This document shows, in pieces, positions 57,781 to 64,000 of a stretch of 64,000 nt of DNA. A program made the translations under genes and the position numbers. Position 1 is the first letter of the stretch. The number at the start of each line of letters is the position of its first letter. Below the pieces are notes generated by a model. It ran no database searches. It was not told the origin of the DNA and was given only the letters and a program-made list of their open reading frames with translations. The stretch comes from Glandiceps talaboti (lineage: Eukaryota > Hemichordata > Enteropneusta > Spengelidae): positions 9,906,776 through 9,970,775 of the forward strand of contig NC_135568.1 in the NCBI RefSeq assembly GCF_964340395.1, read 5' to 3'.

Positions 57781-59082
57781 TTATGGGATTTGAGATTTAG
57801 AGTCTGATGGTGTGTCGGCCTGTGTTGGCGTTGGTGTGGTCACGCTTCCCGGTGTAGACGGTGGAATACTTGGCGGACCACTCTGGCTATTTTCTGTGTC
57901 ACTACCGCTGCTACTGCCGCTGCGTTTTCCGCTTCCCCCGTTATTGTGTGTTTTTACGTGTTTACTTAGATGGTCACTCCTCATAAACCGCTTGTTGCAG
58001 ACGGGACATGCGAATCGTTTTTCTCCCGTATGGGTTCGTAAGTGGCGTTGCAGTTCATCGGACCGTGTGAAACGCTTCCCGCAAAACAGCCAATTACACA
58101 CGAATGGCCTCTCGCCCGTGTGCCAACGGAGATGAGCTTTAAGGTGTGAGGTCTTTCCGTACACTTTACCGCATCCCGGTATATGACAACTGTGAATGTT
58201 CTTTTTGGGAATACTTTTGCCGGCCGCTGCAAGCCTTTCGTTTTCATGACAATTCGGACAGTCGCATGTTGCTCTTCCAGTGTATCGACGAGTGGCCCGC
58301 GAAGCCGCTGACAATCCTGTGAGTCCTGGTTGTGTCATTAGAGGGGATGTCATGTTAGGCATACTCATGACGTCACAATGGGTTGGAAGCATGGTTTTAA
58401 AACTGTCCTGTAAAAGTGGTGGAGTTGCAAGCAACTGGGCTGCATGATTGCTTGAAAGAGCTTGGTGAGCTGCTAAGGAATAGTCCGAACAACTACCGTA
58501 GTTTGGGAGTTGTGAGTGCAGTGACGTACTGGCATTCTGCACAGGGTCTAGCCAGTTGGGAGTGCCTGCTGTATGCATGTCCCACCAAGTACTCCCACTC
58601 GACGCAACTTCACCCGAAAGTCCATGATGAGCCGTTGGTTTGAACCACGCAGTTGGTTCGTAAGGATGTCCAACACCCATTCTTTGATACATACTGGACA
58701 TAGTAGAAAAGCCATCGGACATTCCTCCGTGAACTTTCTGTATAATTGCCGGCTGTCCCGTCAAGTCCGACTGCGAACTCCGCATCTGGGAAGCGACGTT
58801 AGGGATGAACAAGTCACTCGCGTACGACGTCATGGGATTCGACGATTGCGACAAAGAGTAAGATGAAATCCCCGCGGGTAGACTTGTATCTACCGAACCG
58901 AGGGCACCGACTCGTGGGTTGGTGATACTGCTCTGGTTAACCAAACTTGGGGTAGTTTTCTTCCAAGGATGAAACCCTTTCCCAATGGCTGCATCAGCTA
59001 ACGGAGGAGGGCTCCTATTCCCAATTTTGTTACAAGTTGCTGCTAACATGGCTAAAGGAGTTGCTCCGGGTCGTGGCTGCTC
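57781..59082 (-). CDS. Sp6-9 class (Sp8/Sp9-like) zinc-finger transcription factor, main coding exon
   Basis: Nuclear DNA-binding factor of the buttonhead/Sp family, which binds GC/GT boxes. The exon encodes 433 residues from [21 protein letters not shown] to a TAA at 57783-57781. Numbering the open frame from its intronic Met at 59106: SP motif [14 protein letters not shown] 16-29, GKGFHPWK 42-49, [10 protein letters not shown] 123-132, GVGHPYE...WFKP 144-157, btd box with CDCPNC 274-290, and three C2H2 fingers at 307-329, 337-359 and 367-387 with all zinc ligands present. The N-terminal motifs and the finger sequence ([20 protein letters not shown]) match Sp8/Sp9 rather than Sp5 or Sp1-4. 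The tail is Ser/Pro/Thr-rich. The 5' boundary is acceptor TTGAAG then GAG. Homologues carry a tiny upstream exon (M-A-T-S...), so the start is elsewhere. Confidence 0.95.
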   Translation of the reverse strand, partial: EQPRPGATPLAMLAATCNKIGNRSPPPLADAAIGKGFHPWKKTTPSLVNQSSITNPRVGALGSVDTSLPAGISSYSLSQSSNPMTSYASDLFIPNVASQMRSSQSDLTGQPAIIQKVHGGMSDGFSTMSSMYQRMGVGHPYEPTAWFKPTAHHGLSGEVASSGSTWWDMHTAGTPNWLDPVQNASTSLHSQLPNYGSCSDYSLAAHQALSSNHAAQLLATPPLLQDSFKTMLPTHCDVMSMPNMTSPLMTQPGLTGLSAASRATRRYTGRATCDCPNCHENERLAAAGKSIPKKNIHSCHIPGCGKVYGKTSHLKAHLRWHTGERPFVCNWLFCGKRFTRSDELQRHLRTHTGEKRFACPVCNKRFMRSDHLSKHVKTHNNGGSGKRSGSSSGSDTENSQSGPPSIPPSTPGSVTTPTPTQADTPSDSKSQIP

Positions 59083-59694
59083 CTTCAAGAAAAAAACAGA
59101 AATCACTATAAATTAACTTTAAGGAAGGTGAAAAACGGCGTTGTTAGTTCGTTGAGATTTAGGAGCTTACAATGTGAGCGAATGAGCCACGGCTAAAGAG
59201 TTTTTACGTGCGCAAGGGATATCAATACACACAATAGGCTGGGTTCGATTTTTTTTCAGATTTAACAGTTAACGGGCGTTCTTATGATAGGTTAACTTAA
59301 ATACACACCTAGACGAAGAACGGTGATAAAGTTCGTGTAATCAGCTGCTCAATTTGGAAAATTCTTTTGGTAATTCGGATATAATTGTCGAGCAGTAACG
59401 CGTACAAAACTACCACCGTCATAAACTCTTTTTTTCACTGTCATCAAAATATTACCTTCTTGCTCTTTTATTAAGTTTAATGACACTTCCCTCATGTTGA
59501 ATGGCACAGATTACAAAAGTTGCTCCATTTCAGATGGGCTTTATTTGCCTATAAAACTAACAGGGACCATGACTACCCTGCCTATTTGTTCATCTCAGGA
59601 TCATTGTCTGACTCTGAGTTTTTTTTAGGCGGGAAACAAAGAACATTCTATATCTATGCACATGATATATATGATGGAGGTGTAACTTTTTAAC

Positions 59695-59718
59695 CCTGGC
59701 CTGGCCGGAGGTTACCAT
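59695..59718 (-). CDS. possible tiny first coding exon of the Sp gene
   Basis: ATG at 59718-59716 opens M-V-T-S-G-Q-A-R and is followed by a GTTAAA donor-like sequence in phase 0, which would join in frame to E-Q-P-R of the main exon. Vertebrate Sp8/Sp9 begin M-A-T-S-(I/L)-L-G-E-E-P-R, so the position and M-x-T-S pattern are suggestive. The donor is weak and the match is short. The true start may lie elsewhere upstream. Confidence 0.25.
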
Positions 59719-59989
59719 GGAGATGCGTTGTTAGGGAACCAACAATTTCCGTTAGATTTGGCCCATCGGAATGACTGTAATTTGCTAAATTTCATTTGGA
59801 TAGTGTTCTCAAGGCGTATCTCGTCCTTGCTGCGAGCTGTTTTCATTTGTGGCCGACACCAGCAACATGTTTTGTGAAAGAGACGAAAGTGGTAATCTAC
59901 GTGATATATACAACGCTGTACTTTGATATATGCACATGTTAATAACAGCCTATGTATAATTCACAAGAAATTTACGAAAGAGTGCTATG

Positions 59990-60540
59990 AAACATACATT
60001 TCGTAGAAAACCGGCAATTATAATGTAATGTAAGTGAAATCTACAATACAGTGCTGTGAAACACACATATGTAAGAACCAACTAGTAATTTACATGAAAT
60101 CTACAACTGTGAAACATACACATGTAAAGAACCTGCTAATAATTCACAATGAAATCTACAACAGTGCTATGAAACATACACATGTAAAGAACCATCTAAT
60201 AAACTTACATGAAATGTACATCACAGTGCTGTGAAACATACACATGTAAAGAACCAACTAATAATTCACAATGAAATCTACAACAGTGCTATGAAACATA
60301 CACATGTAAAGAACCATCTAATAACTTACATCGAATCTACAAGAGAGTGCTGTGAAACATACACATGTAAAGAACCATCTAATAATCCACAATGAAATCC
60401 ACAACAGTGCTATGAAACATACATGTGTAAAGAATCATCTAACATGAAATCTACAACAGTGTTGTGAAACATAAACGTGTAAAGAACCAACCAATAAGCC
60501 ACATGAAATCGACAACATAGTACTGCGAAACATACCAATT
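59990..60540. repeat. ~60-bp tandem array upstream of the Sp gene, ~9 units
   Basis: The unit contains GCTGTGAAACATACACATGT, AAAGAACCATCTAATAA and ACATGAAATCTACAACAGT, with 75-95% similarity between units. Degenerate remnants continue to about 60850. It lies about 0.9-1.4 kb upstream of the Sp main exon, possibly in its promoter region. Confidence 0.85.
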
Positions 60541-61120
60541 TTACTCGGAAGACACTACTGTTTCGCCTTCAGACAATCGTATAAATTTAAGCTTGTCCGA
60601 ACCTTTCCAAATATACTTTGAAATTTGAATTCTAAAAACCAAACCGGAATGTGAAAGAGACATGTTTTAGAACCAGCTACATAATCGACAATACACTGCT
60701 GTGAAACATACACTGAAATTAACAGCTACAAATAAATCCAGATGAAATCAACAACGTAGTTCTCTGAATCTTAAACATGAAGAAAACTGAATACTAATAG
60801 TTTCATGAAATCGACAACGTTGACAAACATACTTCAGTACAGGAAACAGTCTCCAATATGTGTTTATGAAGGACGTGGTGTTGTTAGGTTTGTGCACCTG
60901 ATACAAAAGGACTCATTGGAGTTTTAGCCAGCTCTATGCGTTAAAACTGACACTGAATCCTGGGAGTTGAGTACGAGTACACGACATTTTATGGGCTACA
61001 AAGTACAAACCTTGGTGTTAGCTTTACTAGTTGTACTAATTATAGGAAAGATTAAGATCTATCAATTATAGGCTGTTGAAGGAGTTTGGTGATACGTTTT
61101 TATGACGTTTCTTCCGGTTG

Positions 61121-61208
61121 GCGACGATGATGATGACGATTATGATGGTGATAATGATGGTGATAGTGATGATGATGCTGGTGATGTTGGTGGTGGTGGT
61201 GTTGGTGA

Positions 61209-61242
<34 letters not shown>

Positions 61243-61456
61243 GGTGGTGGTGATGAGGATGACAGTTGTAGTGTTGATAGTAATGATGTTAATGATGATA
61301 TTTTGAATCATCATCATCATCATCATCATCACCATCATCATCATCACCACCACCACCACCACCACCACCACCACCACCACCACCACCACCACCACCACCA
61401 CCACCACCACCACCACCATCGTCACCACCACCACCACCACCACCACCACCACCACC
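61121..61456. repeat. inverted pair of trinucleotide arrays (GAT/GGT then CAT/CAC)
   Basis: GAT/GGT units at 61121-61260 are followed, after a ~45-bp spacer, by CAT then CAC units at 61308-61456. These are the reverse complements of the left arrays, so one strand can fold back on itself over more than 100 bp. Confidence 0.95.
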
Positions 61457-61885
61457 AACACTATCCAGAAGCAATTATTATCTGTACATTGTCTACATTT
61501 TTCAATTCAAGAAACATATGGTGAGTGAGTTGTTATTCAATTTTCTGCAATCAGCAATATTACGTCACCAGTTGTACAATTTCATCCTTGTAAATTAATT
61601 TCAGATCAATCTAATGAAACGTACACAATGTAACCATGACAACGCAAGGTTCTCATTAGCAGGCACCTCATTAACCCTGAAATATACTATTGGTATAAAC
61701 CAGTTATAAGGTGGTAATCTTTGATATAAACGTCACCAGGAGTGGATGTTGGTTTCCATGGAGACACACTGTACCGTCAGTAATGTTTGAAGAGTGACGT
61801 CACCGTTGGAGTAAGCTGTACTACTTTGAATGATTTTTTTTTCTGTCCTTAGCATGTTTAACCTTTCAAACGGTAACATCGTTAA

Positions 61886-62227
61886 AGTGGTCATATGGAT
61901 GAGGATTGGGTATTTATTTTGGATTTTTTAAATCTATGAAACAATTTTATCATGGCATCCGACTTGAAAAATCAGTGTGGAATAACATTGACCAAGTCTG
62001 TGTTTGCAACTCAATACAGCTAAAAATGTGTTTTAAAAAAGTTTGTTATTGTACGTACAGTAACAAACATTTTACACAGTTACCAGTCTTTTGCAATGTA
62101 TTGAGTTACAAACACAGACTTGGTCTATGTTGTTTCACATTGATTTTTCAAGTAGGAAGCCATGATAAAATTGTTTTATAAATTAAAAATCCAAAATAAA
62201 TATCCAATCCTCATCCATATGGCCACT
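61886..62227. mobile_element. TTAA-flanked palindromic MITE, copy 4 (342 bp)
   Basis: Starts AGTGGTCATATGGATGAGG and ends CCATATGGCCACT, with TTAA at 61882-61885 and 62228-62231. The central core around TTATTGTACGTACAGTAA is at 62041-62068, with one mismatch. It lies upstream of the Sp gene. Confidence 0.85.
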
Positions 62228-62598
62228 TTAACGAAAAGGGGGTAGACCTTAATGAGACATAGACGATAGAACAATAGAATTCTCAATGGACTGAAACCGT
62301 TGTTTTTTATTTTTATTGTTACTATAGTTACGAGTCATATTTTCGTTTCTCCTTTCTACAAAAATAGTTAAATTAATACACTTTATACAGACACGTGATG
62401 GTTTAACCGATTTGCCTTTTTTAATGAAGTAGCACACGATTTTACAAACTTTTAAGATTTATAATAAATGATAATTTGTTCTTGTGTCAAGCAAGGATTC
62501 TAAATGTATCGTTTGATCAAGTCTACAGGCTTTGTCAAACTGACTGTTTTTTCTGGCTTTACCGCTATTTTTCTTAGAATGTAATGCATGTTAATTAA

Positions 62599-62939
62599 AT
62601 TGGCCATATAGATGAGAATCGGATATTTAGTTTGGATTTTTTTAATTTATAAAATAATTTTATCGTGGTTTCCTACTTGAAAAATCAATTTGAAACAATT
62701 TTGACCAAGTCTGTGTTTGTAACTCAATACATTGCAAAAAGCTAAAATGTGTGTATTGTTCGCAAAATAACATAAAGTTTAACACACTATGAGTTTTGTG
62801 TGTGCAATTTATTGAGTTACAAATAAGGACTTGGCATATGTTGTTTCACATTGATTTTTCAAAGTAGGAAACCATGATAAAATTGTTTTAGAAATTTAAA
62901 ATTTAAAATATATACACCACCCTCATCCATATGGCCACT
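62599..62939. mobile_element. TTAA-flanked palindromic MITE, copy 5 (341 bp, decayed)
   Basis: Starts ATTGGCCATATAGATGAG after TTAA (62595-62598) and ends CATATGGCCACT, followed by TTTA instead of TTAA. The core palindrome is broken (GTATTGTTCGCAAAATAAC). It is the oldest-looking member and lies about 370 bp from copy 4. Confidence 0.8.
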
Positions 62940-63256
62940 TTTAGGTAACTAGAAGATGAGTAAAGGTTGGTTATTTTATTATATTGATTTTAAAATAAAA
63001 GTTTACGACAGTTTACTGGTTTGCAAAGTTCCATAAAATTTGACGAAATTTCTTGAAAATTATGAAATTGAACATTTTTTTAATATCCGAAGCGAGAAAA
63101 TACATCCCGCCTTCAATTGGAATCTTTTGATAAATTATTAAATATTAATAGAGTATAAAAGATAAATAAGCTATCTTTGGATCCCCTTAACCCTCTCCAC
63201 CCCTCCCCCTGTATTAGTGTACATTTCCACCGTATCGGATGGAGGTGTATGTTTAC

Positions 63257-63282
63257 CCTCAGACCACAAATGTGGTCTGAGG
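63257..63282. repeat. 12-bp-stem palindrome
   Basis: CCTCAGACCACA, AA, TGTGGTCTGAGG. It is a perfect stem with a two-base centre. Each arm contains ACCACA, the Runx-type core, so it could also be a paired binding site. Confidence 0.7.
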
Positions 63283-63328
63283 TTTACATATCGCACATTC
63301 CCGCCAAAACACCTACTTTGTACAAATA

Positions 63329-63520
63329 ATGAAATTCCTTTATTGTGATAATTGGGGTGACTGTAAAGACAATGAACACAGTTTTAGATGCGGTGACATA
63401 TGGTTGTTGCGTTGTTCTATCATGTTCTTAGACGGTAATTTTTTCATGAGAAAATGTCGCAGTGACCGCTTCAATGTCCGTACAAACAAATGTGACGTAA
63501 ACTATACTGACTGTACGGGC
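63329..63520 (+). CDS. possible CBM14 (peritrophin-A-like) chitin-binding exon
   Basis: The open frame encodes MKFLYCDNWGDCKDNEHSFR followed by a cysteine-rich stretch ending RFNVRTNKCDVNYTDC. Cysteine gaps of 14, 7, 13, 11 and 6 residues lie close to the CBM14 pattern. The F-N-x(4)-N-x-C-D motif before the last cysteines is typical of that fold, which binds chitin in secreted matrix proteins. After the last Cys the frame runs into proline/serine-coding and CTGT repeat sequence, so the exon probably ends near 63520. No signal peptide is visible, so it would be an internal exon of a larger gene. It could also be a chance or decayed copy. Confidence 0.35.
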
Positions 63521-63529
63521 AGACGTCCC

Positions 63530-63609
63530 CTTCTCTCTCCTCTCCTCCCTCCCTCCTTATCCACCCCTGTCTCTCCCCTCCCATCTCTCACCCCTCTCTC
63601 AGTCTGCCC

Positions 63610-63656
<47 letters not shown>

Positions 63657-63820
63657 AGTCTGTCTGTCTGTCTGTCTCTGCCTGCCTGCCTGTGTCTCTG
63701 ATTGTCGTGTTGTCTCCCTTTATATCTCTCTCTGTCTCTATCTCTGTCCCTGTCTCTCCTTGTCTCTCTCTCTATCTCTCTCTGTCTCTGTGTCTCTGTC
63801 TCTGTGTATTTGTGTTCTTC

Positions 63821-63891
<71 letters not shown>

Positions 63892-63895
63892 CATA
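63530..63895. repeat. pyrimidine-rich CTGT/CTCT repeat tract
   Basis: CTCC/CTCT sequence, CTGT array 63608-63680, CTCTGTCTCTGT middle, and CTGT array 63821-63891. The strand is almost entirely pyrimidine for about 350 bp. Confidence 0.95.
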
Positions 63896-64000
63896 ATTGG
63901 GAATAAAGATTGTATATCTTGATTTGTAGCTAATGTAGTAAACACATGGCGATTGATGTTTGTTCGAAGATTAGTAAAATAAAATATTACATAAAAATAA

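Noticed and set aside
57812-58866. Plus-strand open frames opposite the Sp exon
   Set aside because: Shadow frames of the minus-strand zinc-finger coding sequence; no independent support.

Overview
This is a eukaryotic (animal) genomic window, not a prokaryotic one. The evidence is multi-exon genes with GT-AG introns, a tRNA-derived SINE family, terminal-inverted-repeat MITEs, minisatellites and very abundant microsatellites in an AT-rich background. The proteins fit a bilaterian invertebrate. I lean towards a marine non-vertebrate deuterostome or a lophotrochozoan, but the sequence does not settle the phylum.

Two protein-coding genes are certain, both on the minus strand. (1) OLA1 (Obg-like ATPase 1, YchF family) runs from an ATG at 25852 to a stop at 2909. 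I assembled 12 coding exons by hand. All phases fit, and they give one uninterrupted 397-residue protein. (2) A buttonhead/Sp-family zinc-finger transcription factor of the Sp6-9 (Sp8/Sp9-like) class has its main coding exon at 57781-59082. The human orthologue neighbourhood on 2q31.1 also places OLA1 beside SP9, so the window appears to hold an old microsyntenic pair about 32 kb apart. A weaker candidate is a chitin-binding (CBM14/peritrophin-A-like) exon near 63.3 kb. Weaker still is a possible first exon with an AAGATGGCGG start at 46655.

Layout: 1-2.9 kb is downstream of OLA1 and holds dispersed repeats. 2.9-25.9 kb is the OLA1 gene. Its introns carry two SINEs, three copies of a TTAA-flanked palindromic MITE, other foldback elements, a 1.8-kb minisatellite (11.49-13.3 kb) and a minisatellite built from the end of OLA1 exon 6 with its splice donor (20.33-20.96 kb). 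25.9-27.6 kb is the OLA1 5' region, with an NRF-1-type site. 28.1-33.8 kb is extraordinarily dense in microsatellites. 33.8-57.7 kb is a mostly unique-sequence gene desert with scattered microsatellites and recurrent E2F-type TTGGCGGGAA motifs; it is the likely regulatory territory of the Sp gene. 57.8-59.1 kb is the Sp exon. 60.0-60.5 kb is a ~60-bp tandem array. 61.1-61.5 kb is an inverted pair of trinucleotide arrays. 61.9-62.9 kb holds two more MITE copies, and 63.3-63.9 kb holds the CBM14-like exon followed by CTGT arrays.

I found no RNA genes beyond tRNA-derived SINEs, no CRISPR arrays, no viral genes and no toxin genes. I did not find a clear new multi-gene system. The most unusual items are the exon-derived array of splice donors in OLA1, the 16-nt OLA1 microexon with overlapping donors, the exact-palindrome MITE family and the excess of E2F-type motifs.
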